The notes under the pieces are model-generated. The model had not been told where the DNA came from, made no database searches, and saw only the letters and a program-made list of their open reading frames with translations. A program made the translations under genes and the position numbers. A stretch of DNA of 64,000 nt from contig NZ_JALHPR010000002.1 in assembly GCF_022842375.1 (NCBI RefSeq), positions 62,001 to 126,000 on the forward strand, written 5' to 3'. The first letter of the stretch is position 1. Every line of letters begins with the position of its first letter. The DNA is from Elioraea sp. (lineage in GTDB: Bacteria; Pseudomonadota; Alphaproteobacteria; Acetobacterales; Acetobacteraceae). Below, piece by piece: positions 42,936-51,479 of this stretch.

Positions 42936-44828
42936 ATGCGGGGCAGGCTTTTCGCAGTGAGCGTCGGGGCAATCGCCGCGACGTTCTCACTCTTTCATCT
43001 CTGGACGAGCTATGTCGGAACGCTGCCCACCCTGCAGCAGGCCTATGTTCATCTCGGCTTTGCGCTCGTCCTGATTTTCCTGACGAAGCCCTTGGTGAAG
43101 ACGGAGGGCAGGCCCGGCGCCGCATGGCTCAGGTGGACGGTGGACGGAACGCTGATCGCGGCCTCCGCATTTGTCAGCGCCTATGCCGTCGTGAATTTCC
43201 TGGAGCTATCGCAGCGCGGAGCCGGCAATCCTTCCGAACTGAGCATCTGGCTTGGCGTCGTCGCAGTCCTGATCGTGATCGAGGCCACGAGACGTATGGT
43301 TGGCCTGGCGCTGCCGATCCTCGCCACTGTCTTTCTCGTGTACGCTTTCGTGGGTCCCTACATGCCGGGCCCCCTTGGACACCGCGGATACGATCTCGAG
43401 AGGGTGGCGGCAACGCTCTATGTCACCACCTCGGGCCTTGCGGGAACGCCACTGCAAGTCTCTGCGACATACGTCGCAATCTTCATCATCTTCGCCGCCT
43501 TCCTCGATGCATCGGGCGCGGGGAAGTTCTTCATCGAGTGGAGCTATGCCGGGCTGGGCTGGCTGCGTGGCGGGCCGGCGAAGGTCGCCGTCGTGGGCAG
43601 CGCGCTGATGGGCACAATCTCCGGGTCCGCCGTCGCCAACGTCGTCGCAACCGGCACCTTCACCATTCCCGTCATGAAGCGGGCAGGACTGAAGCCCGCC
43701 TTCGCGGGAGGCGTCGAAGCTGCCGCATCGTCAGGCGGGCAGATCATGCCGCCCGTCATGGGCGCAGCTGCCTTCATCATGGTCGAAATCCTCGGAGCGC
43801 CGTACACCACGATCATGGCGGCCGCGCTTCTGCCTGCGGTCCTCTACTTTGTCGCGATCCTCGCGATGGTCGACTTCGAGGTCGCCAAGCAGGGCATCAA
43901 GGGTTTGCCGCGATCGGCACTTCCAAGCGCCTGGGGCATCTTCAAGCAAGGCTGGCATCTGCTCGCTCCGCTGGCCCTGCTGATCTATCTGCTTGTTGTC
44001 ATCGAGTACACGCCAATCACCTCAGCAGTCTACGGGATCGCTGCGATCTTCGCGGTGAGCTTCCTGCGCGGCGCGACGCGCATGAATCCACAACGGCTCT
44101 GGACGGCACTCCAAAGCGGGGGCACGGCGATGCTTGAAGTCGCCGCCGCCTGCGCCACGGCCGGCATCGTCATCGGCATACTGATGCTCACGGGCCTCGC
44201 CACACGGCTTTCCACGATCATGATCGGGTTGGCCGGCGGCAGCCTGTTTCTGCTGATGGTCATCACGATGGTCATCTCGCTGATTCTCGGGATGGGGCTG
44301 CCCACGTCCGCGGTCTATGTCGTGCTCGCGACGCTCGTCGTGCCTGCGATGGTTGAGATGGGCGTCGACCCGCTCGGCGCGCACATGTTCGTCTTCTATT
44401 TCGGCGTGCTGGCCAACGTCACACCGCCGGTGGCGATCGCTGCATATGCGGGAGCCGGGCTGGCTGGTTCCAACCCGACCGAAACGGGTGTCATCGCCTT
44501 CAAGATCGCGCTCGCGGGTTTCCTCCTCCCCTTTGTCTGGGTCTACAACCCCGCACTGCTGCTGCAGGGAGATGTTCTTGATATCGTGCTGGTAACGTTT
44601 TCCGCCCTCGTCGGCATTGTCGCGCTCGCGAGCGCGGTGCAGGGCTACCTGCCTGGAGGGCGCTCCCGCTGGTACCAGCGGCTCCTCATGGGCGCTGGGG
44701 CGCTGGCATTGATCAAGCCGGGCTTGGTGACTGATCTCCTGGGCTTCGGGCTGATCGGCATCGCGCTGCTATCCTGGTACGTCGGTCGTCGTGCCGCCGG
44801 CGTCGAAGCGACGGAACGAAGCACATGA
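42936..44828 (+). CDS. TRAP transporter fused permease (4TM/12TM)
   Basis: 630 residues, the usual size for TAXI-linked fusions of small and large permease. The first about 150 residues hold the DctQ-like helices (LFHLWTSYVGTLPTLQQAYV). The large part has GPLGHRGYDLERVAATLYVT, then MGTISGSAVANVVATGTFTI and EAAASSGGQIMPPVMGAAAF. Near the end are LILGMGLPTSAVYVVLATLV and VLANVTPPVAIAAYAGAGLA. It is the ion-driven channel for the TAXI receptor. Its stop overlaps the start of the flavoprotein gene by four bases. Confidence 0.93.
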   Translation: MRGRLFAVSVGAIAATFSLFHLWTSYVGTLPTLQQAYVHLGFALVLIFLTKPLVKTEGRPGAAWLRWTVDGTLIAASAFVSAYAVVNFLELSQRGAGNPSELSIWLGVVAVLIVIEATRRMVGLALPILATVFLVYAFVGPYMPGPLGHRGYDLERVAATLYVTTSGLAGTPLQVSATYVAIFIIFAAFLDASGAGKFFIEWSYAGLGWLRGGPAKVAVVGSALMGTISGSAVANVVATGTFTIPVMKRAGLKPAFAGGVEAAASSGGQIMPPVMGAAAFIMVEILGAPYTTIMAAALLPAVLYFVAILAMVDFEVAKQGIKGLPRSALPSAWGIFKQGWHLLAPLALLIYLLVVIEYTPITSAVYGIAAIFAVSFLRGATRMNPQRLWTALQSGGTAMLEVAAACATAGIVIGILMLTGLATRLSTIMIGLAGGSLFLLMVITMVISLILGMGLPTSAVYVVLATLVVPAMVEMGVDPLGAHMFVFYFGVLANVTPPVAIAAYAGAGLAGSNPTETGVIAFKIALAGFLLPFVWVYNPALLLQGDVLDIVLVTFSALVGIVALASAVQGYLPGGRSRWYQRLLMGAGALALIKPGLVTDLLGFGLIGIALLSWYVGRRAAGVEATERST

Positions 44829-46489
44829 GCCGTGCGAGCGAGTTCCCCGCGCACGGTTCCACGGAAGTCGACGTACTGGTCCTCGGCGGAGGCATCGCTG
44901 GCCATCGCGCCGCCGTAGCAGCGCGACAAGCGGGACGTAGCGTGGCGATCGCCTATCTCGCGCAGGGTGCGTCGCCATACATCATCGGCGCGAATGTACC
45001 ACTCGGCGCCGCTGACCCGGCCGACGGCCCGGCCGTCTTCTTTGACGACATCGTGCGCGGCGGATACGGCCTGAACGATCGTCGCCTCGTCGAGGTCCTT
45101 GCAACGCAGGCCACTGTTGCCTTTGCGGAGCTGTCTGCGCTCGGGGTGCCCTTCGCGCGTGAGGGAGACCGTGTGTTGCAGCGTCATCTCTCGGGCAACA
45201 CCTATCCACGCTCCGTGTACGTACCGGAGGGCACGGGACGCGCCATCCTCGACAAATTGCGCGCGCACGTCAGTGAGATCGGGGTTGCGGTCCATGCAGG
45301 ATGGAAGGCACTCGCACTGTTGAAGGACAGTGATGACGTCGTCGGCGCATTGCTTGCGAAGCGTCACGGAAGTGAACTGCTGACCATCAGGGCGCGCGCG
45401 ACCGTTCTCGCAATGGGCGGGATCGGGCAGATCTACGACGACAGCACCTATCCGACCGATGTCGCCTCCGACGCCTATGCGCTCGCCTTCGAAGCAGGTG
45501 CATCCCTCATCGACATGGAGTTCGTCCAGTTCGAACCCGTGGTCACGGTCTGGCCGGACGAGTGCCGCGGCCTCGAGATGCCAACCGCCATGCTCGGCGA
45601 CGGCGCCCGCCTGCTGAACGCAGAGGGCGAGCGTTTCATGTTTCGCTACAATCCCGAGCATGGCGAAAAGCGTCTCGAGAAGGCGCGACTCTCGCTCTGC
45701 ATCCAGCGCGAGATCGATGAGGGTCGTGGCCTCTCGGACGGCTCGGTGCTTTTCGATACGACCTCGGTGCCGCGCGATCGACTCGAGAGCTATGTATCGC
45801 ACTGCAAGCGCCTGCGTGCAGCAGGGCTAGAACCGTCAATCCAAGGGCCGCATGTGCGGCCGGCCGCACACAGCCAGATGGGGGGAGTCCTCATCGACGA
45901 CCGCGGCTGGTCCGGGGTTCCTGGGCTTTATGCCGGGGGCGAAGCTGCTGGTGGCTTGCACGGGGCCAGCCGGCTGGCTGGCAACGGCGGCAGCGACACG
46001 ATCGTCTTTGGCGCTGTCGCAGGGCGTGGCGCCGCGGATGGTCTCCTTGATGCGACGTCGCGTGACTGGCGTCGGATCGAAGCGACAGCACTCGCGCCGC
46101 TGCGCCGCGCGTTGGGCGGCACGACGAGCGGTGTCGTGCCGAAGTCGGTAAAGGACCGCATCCGACGGATCATGCCGGCGGCCGCCGGGCTCTATCGCGA
46201 CGACGGTGGGCTTCGTACTGGTCTCGACGAGCTGCGCAGCCTGCAACGCGAAATCGACGGCGGGCTGGAGGCGTCAGACCTCGCGTCGGCCATCGCTGCG
46301 GGCGAGGCTGCGAACATGGCGTTGGTTTCCCGCATCGTGCTGCGCGCCGCGCTTGGCCGCGAGGAGAGCCGGGGGGCGCATCAGCGACGCGACTTCCCGA
46401 GCCAGGATGACGCGAGGTGGACGAAGCACCTCGCCTGGCACTGCGGATCGGGCGACGAGGAAGTGATGAGCTTCGTCCCGGTCCGATGA
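44825..46489 (+). CDS. FAD-dependent flavoprotein of the fumarate reductase/L-aspartate oxidase type
   Basis: 554 residues. FAD binding is marked by DVLVLGGGIAGHRAAVAARQ at residues 15-35 and by LYAGGEAAGGLHGASRLAGN near residue 378. The middle has TVLAMGGIGQIYDDSTYP and DMEFVQFEPVVTVWP, typical of the capping domain. ESRGAHQRRDFPSQDDARW near the end is the conserved substrate Arg/His region. Members oxidise succinate, aspartate or related dicarboxylates. It is the first enzyme after the importer, so it likely oxidises or reduces the imported acid; no iron-sulfur partner gene is adjacent. Confidence 0.87.
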   Translation: MSRASEFPAHGSTEVDVLVLGGGIAGHRAAVAARQAGRSVAIAYLAQGASPYIIGANVPLGAADPADGPAVFFDDIVRGGYGLNDRRLVEVLATQATVAFAELSALGVPFAREGDRVLQRHLSGNTYPRSVYVPEGTGRAILDKLRAHVSEIGVAVHAGWKALALLKDSDDVVGALLAKRHGSELLTIRARATVLAMGGIGQIYDDSTYPTDVASDAYALAFEAGASLIDMEFVQFEPVVTVWPDECRGLEMPTAMLGDGARLLNAEGERFMFRYNPEHGEKRLEKARLSLCIQREIDEGRGLSDGSVLFDTTSVPRDRLESYVSHCKRLRAAGLEPSIQGPHVRPAAHSQMGGVLIDDRGWSGVPGLYAGGEAAGGLHGASRLAGNGGSDTIVFGAVAGRGAADGLLDATSRDWRRIEATALAPLRRALGGTTSGVVPKSVKDRIRRIMPAAAGLYRDDGGLRTGLDELRSLQREIDGGLEASDLASAIAAGEAANMALVSRIVLRAALGREESRGAHQRRDFPSQDDARWTKHLAWHCGSGDEEVMSFVPVR

Positions 46490-46520
46490 ATCACCACGAA
46501 CGCGATCAGCGGAGAGACAC

Positions 46521-47684
46521 ATGGAGAAGGCGCTCAGCGGCATCCGAGTTCTCGACTTCACGCGGCTCTACGCGGGGCCGTTCTGCACGATGCTGCTCGG
46601 CGACCTCGGCGCAGACGTGGTGAAGGTCGAGGCACCTGGCGGTGACCCGATCCGGCACCAGGGACCACCGTTCCATGGCGGTCACAGCATGAGTTACCTC
46701 GCCGTCAATCGGAACAAGCGCTCGATCGTGCTGGACATGAAGTCCGCGGAAGGTCGCGCCACAGCCCATCGCCTCGCACTGCGTGCCGACGTCATCGTCG
46801 AGAATTTCCGTCCTGACGTCATGCCGCGCCTCGGTCTCGGCTACGAGGAACTAGCAGCGCGCAATCCTGGCTTGGTCTACGCGGCGATGTCCGGTCTCGG
46901 CGCCGACGGCCCAGACCGAGACAAGGGTGCCTTCGACCTGACGATCCAGGCAGAAGGCGGATACATGAGCATTACCGGCGAGCGCGACGGCGCTCCGATC
47001 AAGCTCGGCACCTCCGCCTTCGATCTCATCTGCGGCCAGTATGCGATGGGAGCGATTGTAACCGCGCTGTTTGCACGCGCCCGAACGGGCAAGGGCCAGC
47101 GCGTCGAAACCAGCCTGCTTGAGGGACAGGTGAGCTTTCTTGTCGACGCGGCAATGGAGTGGCTGATCGGCGGCACCGTGCGCGGCAAGTGGGGCTCGGA
47201 GCATGCCGCACAGGTGCCCTACAAGGCGTTCCAGACCAGCGACGGTTGGCTCGTGATCGCCGCCGGCATGCAGAAACTGTTCGAGGCGTTCCTGCAGGTC
47301 ATCGGACGGACGGACCTGCTGGCCGACGTGCGCTTCGCCACGCTCGCCGCCCGCGTCGCGAACCGCGATGCAGTCCACGATGTGCTCGACGCTGAGGTGC
47401 GCCGGCATCAGACGGCAGCGCTGCACGCGGCGCTCGAGCACGCCAATGTTCCCTGCGCGCTCGTCAATGATATCCGCAGTGTCTTCGAGCACAGGCAGGT
47501 GCTTCATCGAGGCATGCGTCAGGAGGTCCAGCATCCGGGCTATGGCCGCATTTCGATGGTTGGGCCGGCAGTCAAGTACAGCGGCTTCGATGTCGCCGCG
47601 GACTGGCGCGCGCCACCGAACCTTGGCGAGGACCAGGACGCGGTGCTGCGCGACTGGCTGACGGATGCAGCACATGCAGCGTGA
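46521..47684 (+). CDS. CaiB/BaiF family CoA transferase
   Basis: 387 residues. The N-terminal LSGIRVLDFTRLYAGPFCTM, GADVVKVEAPGGDPIRHQGP and ENFRPDVMPRLGLGYEEL segments are the class III CoA-transferase signature. The catalytic Asp is in DKGAFDLTIQAEGG. It should move CoA from a donor thioester to the imported or oxidised carboxylate, making the substrate for the hydratase and dehydrogenase encoded downstream. The reading frame overlaps the beginning of the longest MaoC frame, but the start preferred there avoids this. Confidence 0.9.
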   Translation: MEKALSGIRVLDFTRLYAGPFCTMLLGDLGADVVKVEAPGGDPIRHQGPPFHGGHSMSYLAVNRNKRSIVLDMKSAEGRATAHRLALRADVIVENFRPDVMPRLGLGYEELAARNPGLVYAAMSGLGADGPDRDKGAFDLTIQAEGGYMSITGERDGAPIKLGTSAFDLICGQYAMGAIVTALFARARTGKGQRVETSLLEGQVSFLVDAAMEWLIGGTVRGKWGSEHAAQVPYKAFQTSDGWLVIAAGMQKLFEAFLQVIGRTDLLADVRFATLAARVANRDAVHDVLDAEVRRHQTAALHAALEHANVPCALVNDIRSVFEHRQVLHRGMRQEVQHPGYGRISMVGPAVKYSGFDVAADWRAPPNLGEDQDAVLRDWLTDAAHAA

Positions 47685-47697
47685 TCAGGATGGGCCG

Positions 47698-48114
47698 ATG
47701 GCCGACTCTGCCGTGGAAGGCGTCCGGATCGGCGCCTCCGCCCGCTTCACAAAGACGGTGTCGGAATCCGACGTCTACCTTTACGCGGGCATAACGGGCG
47801 ATTTCTCGCCCAACCACATCGACGAGCAGTACATGCAGGGCGGCAGGTACGGGCGACGCATCGCACACGGCACGCTGCTGATGGGATTCATGTCGGCCGC
47901 CTCGGCACGGCTGTATCTCGGCCGTACGGTCTCGCTCGGCTACGATCGTGTCCGCTTTCCCGCACCCGTCTTTTTCGGCGACACCATCACGACCGAGTAC
48001 ACCGTGCGCGAGTACGATGCTGACAAGAAACGGGTCATCGCTGAGGTGCGCTGCACCAACCAGAGTGACCAAGTGGTCGGTGCAGCGCTCAACATCCGCG
48101 CCTTCGTAGGCTGA
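47698..48114 (+). CDS. MaoC family hotdog-fold hydratase
   Basis: 138 residues from MADSAVEGV; an in-frame ATG at 47665 would overlap the CoA-transferase end. The (R)-hydratase motif is present as YAGITGDFSPNHIDEQYMQG, with the catalytic Asp and His, followed by GRRIAHGTLLMGFMSA. The fold is a single hotdog domain. It should add water to, or remove it from, a CoA thioester such as a mesaconyl- or enoyl-CoA. It sits between CoA transferase and crotonase genes, supporting a CoA-ester pathway. Confidence 0.87.
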   Translation: MADSAVEGVRIGASARFTKTVSESDVYLYAGITGDFSPNHIDEQYMQGGRYGRRIAHGTLLMGFMSAASARLYLGRTVSLGYDRVRFPAPVFFGDTITTEYTVREYDADKKRVIAEVRCTNQSDQVVGAALNIRAFVG

Positions 48115-48131
48115 CGTTACCGGGAGCTCCC

Positions 48132-48908
48132 ATGTCCATCCTTCTCTACGAGGAGCGCGACGGGGTCGCGCTGCTGACGCTGAACCGCCCCGAGGCGATG
48201 AACGCGATTTCGAGCGAACTGGCCGACGCGATGGCAGTCCAGCTGGAAGCGATCGCACAGAAGCGCGACATCCGTGCGGTGATCGTGACCGGGGCGGGCG
48301 AGAAGGCGTTCTCGGCCGGAACCGACCTCAAGGAGCGACGCGGGCTGGACGCGGACGGCAAGTGGGCACAGCGGACGCGGGGCTGGCGAGTCAACCGCAT
48401 GCTGCATGAGCTGCCGCAGCCCGTGATCGCTGCCGTGCACGGCTGGTGCCTCGGTGGTGGCTTCGAGCTGGCGTTGTTCTGTGACCTGCGTATCGCGGCG
48501 GAGGATGCGGTGTTTGCATTCCCCGAGATGACGCTCGGCGCCTACCCCGGCTCCGGCGCCGCAATCGCGTTGCCGCGACTGATCGGACGCGCACGGGCCA
48601 AGGAGCTGTTCTTCACCGCCCGCCGTGTTGCTGCGAGGGAAGCGCTGTTGCTTGGCATCGTCGAATGGGTGGTGCCGCGCGATGCGCTGCTGGCGAAGGC
48701 CTGGGAGGTAACGGAGCAGGTGAAGTCGACCAGCCCCTTGGGCGTTTCAGCGGTCAAGCGAATGGTGAACGAGGGAGCCGATCTGGAATTCGAAGCAGCG
48801 TCGGACCTCAACGATCGTCTCCGGCGGCCACTTGAAGCGACCAAGGACTATGCGGAGGGAATCCAGGCCTTCTTCGAGCGGCGCAAACCCATTTTCCGGG
48901 GAGAGTAG
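48132..48908 (+). CDS. Enoyl-CoA hydratase/isomerase (crotonase) family
   Basis: 258 residues. LLTLNRPEAMNAISSELADA is the N-terminal CoA-binding start and GAGEKAFSAGTDLKER holds the first oxyanion-hole loop. VHGWCLGGGFELALFCDLRI holds the second, and FPEMTLGAYPGSGAAIALPR has the general-acid Glu in the usual PE position. The family spans hydratases, isomerases, hydrolases and lyases acting on acyl-CoA. Only one of the two typical catalytic Glu positions is obvious, so the exact chemistry is open. It lies two bases before the acyl-CoA dehydrogenase gene. Confidence 0.9.
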   Translation: MSILLYEERDGVALLTLNRPEAMNAISSELADAMAVQLEAIAQKRDIRAVIVTGAGEKAFSAGTDLKERRGLDADGKWAQRTRGWRVNRMLHELPQPVIAAVHGWCLGGGFELALFCDLRIAAEDAVFAFPEMTLGAYPGSGAAIALPRLIGRARAKELFFTARRVAAREALLLGIVEWVVPRDALLAKAWEVTEQVKSTSPLGVSAVKRMVNEGADLEFEAASDLNDRLRRPLEATKDYAEGIQAFFERRKPIFRGE

Positions 48909-48910
48909 CC

Positions 48911-50056
48911 ATGGACTTCAGTCTCACGGAGGAGCAGCGCGTCGGCGTCGACGGCTGGAGCCGCTTTGTCCAGAAGCACATCAAGCCGATCACCGACCAG
49001 CACCGCGATGCCCTGATCCCCGCGCCCGTGCTGAAGCGTCTGCTCGGAATGACGGCCGCCTATGGTGTCGGCTGCGGCTGGGTGCCGGAGGATGGCGGCG
49101 GCCTTGGGCTGGACTTCCTGACCAGCGGCCTTCTCTACGAGGAGTTGTCACGCGTCTCGGCCGACCTCGCCGGCGCGGCGTTCGTCAACGAAGGGGCCGC
49201 GCTGAAAGTCTATAATGCCGGGTCGCCCGCGATCAGGGAGCGCTACCTCGCACCAACGCTGCGCGGGGAACTGATCGGCTGCTCGGCGATCAGCGAACCC
49301 AATGCCGGCTCCAATGTGCGCGCGATGCGCACACGGGCTGTTCGCGACGGGGACCGCTTCCGCATAACCGGCGAGAAGATGTGGATCTCCAACAGTTCGG
49401 TCGCCGACTACGTGACCTTGGTCGCAGCGACCGGCGAGCAGGAGTTCACCATGTTCCTCGTCGACCGTCAGGAGCATGGCTTTGAAACGCGCGAGGCCGA
49501 GAAGCTCGGCTTGAACGGCTGGTCGCTCGGCCAGGTGATCCTGCAGGACGTCATCGTTCCGGCAGAGAACGTGATGGGAGGCGTCGGCCAGGGGCTGCGC
49601 GAAACCATGAAGGGCTTCGAGCGCTCGCGCTGCTTCATTTCGCTGCTCGGCCTCGGCATGGCGAAGGCAAGCCTGGATGCCAGCATCGACTATGCGAAGC
49701 AGCGCGAGAGCTTCGGCAAACCGATCGCGGGCCACCAGCTCATCCAGCAACTGATTGCCGAGATGGCTACCGAGCTCGAGGCGGCGCGATTGATGGTCTA
49801 TCGGGCGCTGAGCATCCTGAACTCCGGTACGCGCTCCAACATCGAGGCGGCCATGGCAAAGGCCTTCGCGACCGAGGCCGCCGTCCGCATTGCCTCCAAG
49901 GCGATCGAGGTGCACGGCGCCTTCGGGATCAGCCGCGAGTTTCCGGTCGAACGAAACTTCAGAAGCACGCGCATGCTGACCATTCCCGACGGAACGACGC
50001 AGATCAACAACCTGATCATCGGCCGCATCCTGCTCGGAACTGATGCTTTTGCATGA
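48911..50056 (+). CDS. Acyl-CoA dehydrogenase family protein with Asp at the catalytic-base position
   Basis: 381 residues. The fold markers are GCSAISEPNAGSNVRAMRTR (FAD-binding loop), GEKMWISNSSVADYVTLVAA and RESFGKPIAGHQLIQQLIAE. IEVHGAFGISREFPVERNFR occurs near residue 325. In short-chain members the catalytic Glu sits in a Y/xEGTxQI motif near the C-terminus; here that place reads TIPDGTTQINNLIIGR with Asp360. It may use a shorter base or a different residue, as in some cyclic or branched acyl-CoA dehydrogenases. It should oxidise the CoA ester formed earlier in the operon; no electron-transfer flavoprotein gene is adjacent. Confidence 0.88.
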   Translation: MDFSLTEEQRVGVDGWSRFVQKHIKPITDQHRDALIPAPVLKRLLGMTAAYGVGCGWVPEDGGGLGLDFLTSGLLYEELSRVSADLAGAAFVNEGAALKVYNAGSPAIRERYLAPTLRGELIGCSAISEPNAGSNVRAMRTRAVRDGDRFRITGEKMWISNSSVADYVTLVAATGEQEFTMFLVDRQEHGFETREAEKLGLNGWSLGQVILQDVIVPAENVMGGVGQGLRETMKGFERSRCFISLLGLGMAKASLDASIDYAKQRESFGKPIAGHQLIQQLIAEMATELEAARLMVYRALSILNSGTRSNIEAAMAKAFATEAAVRIASKAIEVHGAFGISREFPVERNFRSTRMLTIPDGTTQINNLIIGRILLGTDAFA

Positions 50057-50090
50057 AGGCGGGGCGCAGTCCGGCAACCGAGGGGGGCAC

Positions 50091-51479
50091 ATGACGCGGG
50101 CCAACCGCACCAGCAAGCTCGCGGAGTTCGTTGCCGGATTCCGCTGGGAAGACCTACCGGAGGCCGTTCGCGGCAAGACCGTCGAACTCGTGCACGATGG
50201 TGCCGGCGCACTCGTTGCTGCGGCGAACCCAACCTTCTCGACAGGGCGCCTGATCGCTGCCTTCGTGCGGAACCAGGGCGGGGCCGAGCAGGCAACCGTC
50301 GTTGGGCACGGCTTCCGGACGTCGACGGTCATGGCGGCGCTCGCGAACGGAACGATGGGCTACGCGTGTGACGTGGAGCCGCACCATCCAGAGGGCATCC
50401 TGCATCCGATCGCCGTGATGGTTCCGACGGCCCTGGCAGTCGGGGAGTACAGCCGCGCGACGGGAGCTCGATTCCTCGCCGCGGTCGCGCTCGGCCTCGA
50501 AGTCGAATACCGTGTCTCGATCGCGCTCGGACCGGCGGAGCAGTATGCGCTCGGCTTCCACCCTTCCGCGATCTGCGGCACGTTCGGTGCGGCCGCCGCG
50601 GCCTCCTTCCTGCTCCAGCTGCCGGCCGAAGCGGTCGGTCGCGCCTTCGGCCTGGCGGCCTGCCAGGCATCAGGCCTGATGGCTTGGGAAAGCGACCCGA
50701 CCGAGAATGCCCGCCCCTTCCAGATGGGGCTGGCGGCGCGCAATGGCGTGACTGCGGCGCTGCTCGCGCAGTCCGGCTTCGGTGCGCCCGCGGACATCTT
50801 CGACGAAGGGCACACGGTCTTCCGCGCCTATAGCCGCGCCGCCTCCCCGGAGCGCCTTGTCGAAGACCTCGGAAAGCACTGGAGCGGCATTACGGAGATG
50901 GCGATCAAGCCGTACTCCTGCGTGTCGTTCCTCCACCCTGGCCTGGATGCGTTACTCGGCCTGGTCGCTGAGAACGATCTGCGCCCAGAGAGCATCGAAG
51001 GCATCAGGCTTCGCTTCCCAAAGGCGGGCATCCACTGCGTCGACGACAACCCGCTGAAGAGCCACTGCGCGCAGTACATCCTGCCGGTAGCCGTCGCGAA
51101 CCGTCAGCTGAAGGTCGCCGACATCTTCATTGACCGCCGCATTGGGAATCCCGCGCTTGCGGCGCTCTGCAGGAAGGTCACCGTCGAGAGCGATCCTGAG
51201 CTCGACCGCTTGTTTCCCGAATTCTACGCGTCGATCGTGGAGGTCAGGACTACATCCGGAGATCTCCTGACACGGCGCAACGACATAGCCCGCGGCTATC
51301 CCGAATCACCGCTCTCGCCGCACGAGCTACAGGAGAAATTCGTCACCCTAGCCGGGTCGGTCATGGAGGCCAGGGCCGTGGTGCAACTCGACGGTGCGCT
51401 GCGCACGCTCGCCGGCGCCCCCGATCTCGTCGAGCTGGCGCACCTGCTTGGGACCCCGGCGAGGCAGGCAACCCCATGA
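50091..51479 (+). CDS. MmgE/PrpD family protein (second)
   Basis: 462 residues from MTRANRTSKLAEF, preceded by AGGGGGG; the frame upstream overlaps the dehydrogenase. Features are ELVHDGAGALVAAANPTFST, LANGTMGYACDVEPHHPEGI near residue 85, and AIKPYSCVSFLHPGLDALLG near 282. It belongs to the same broad family as the gene at 3932 but is only distantly similar. Family members dehydrate 2-methylcitrate or decarboxylate aconitate; many handle unknown carboxylates. Its place in an acyl-CoA operon suggests hydration/dehydration or decarboxylation of a free dicarboxylate or tricarboxylate. Its stop overlaps the next start. Confidence 0.87.
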   Translation: MTRANRTSKLAEFVAGFRWEDLPEAVRGKTVELVHDGAGALVAAANPTFSTGRLIAAFVRNQGGAEQATVVGHGFRTSTVMAALANGTMGYACDVEPHHPEGILHPIAVMVPTALAVGEYSRATGARFLAAVALGLEVEYRVSIALGPAEQYALGFHPSAICGTFGAAAAASFLLQLPAEAVGRAFGLAACQASGLMAWESDPTENARPFQMGLAARNGVTAALLAQSGFGAPADIFDEGHTVFRAYSRAASPERLVEDLGKHWSGITEMAIKPYSCVSFLHPGLDALLGLVAENDLRPESIEGIRLRFPKAGIHCVDDNPLKSHCAQYILPVAVANRQLKVADIFIDRRIGNPALAALCRKVTVESDPELDRLFPEFYASIVEVRTTSGDLLTRRNDIARGYPESPLSPHELQEKFVTLAGSVMEARAVVQLDGALRTLAGAPDLVELAHLLGTPARQATP

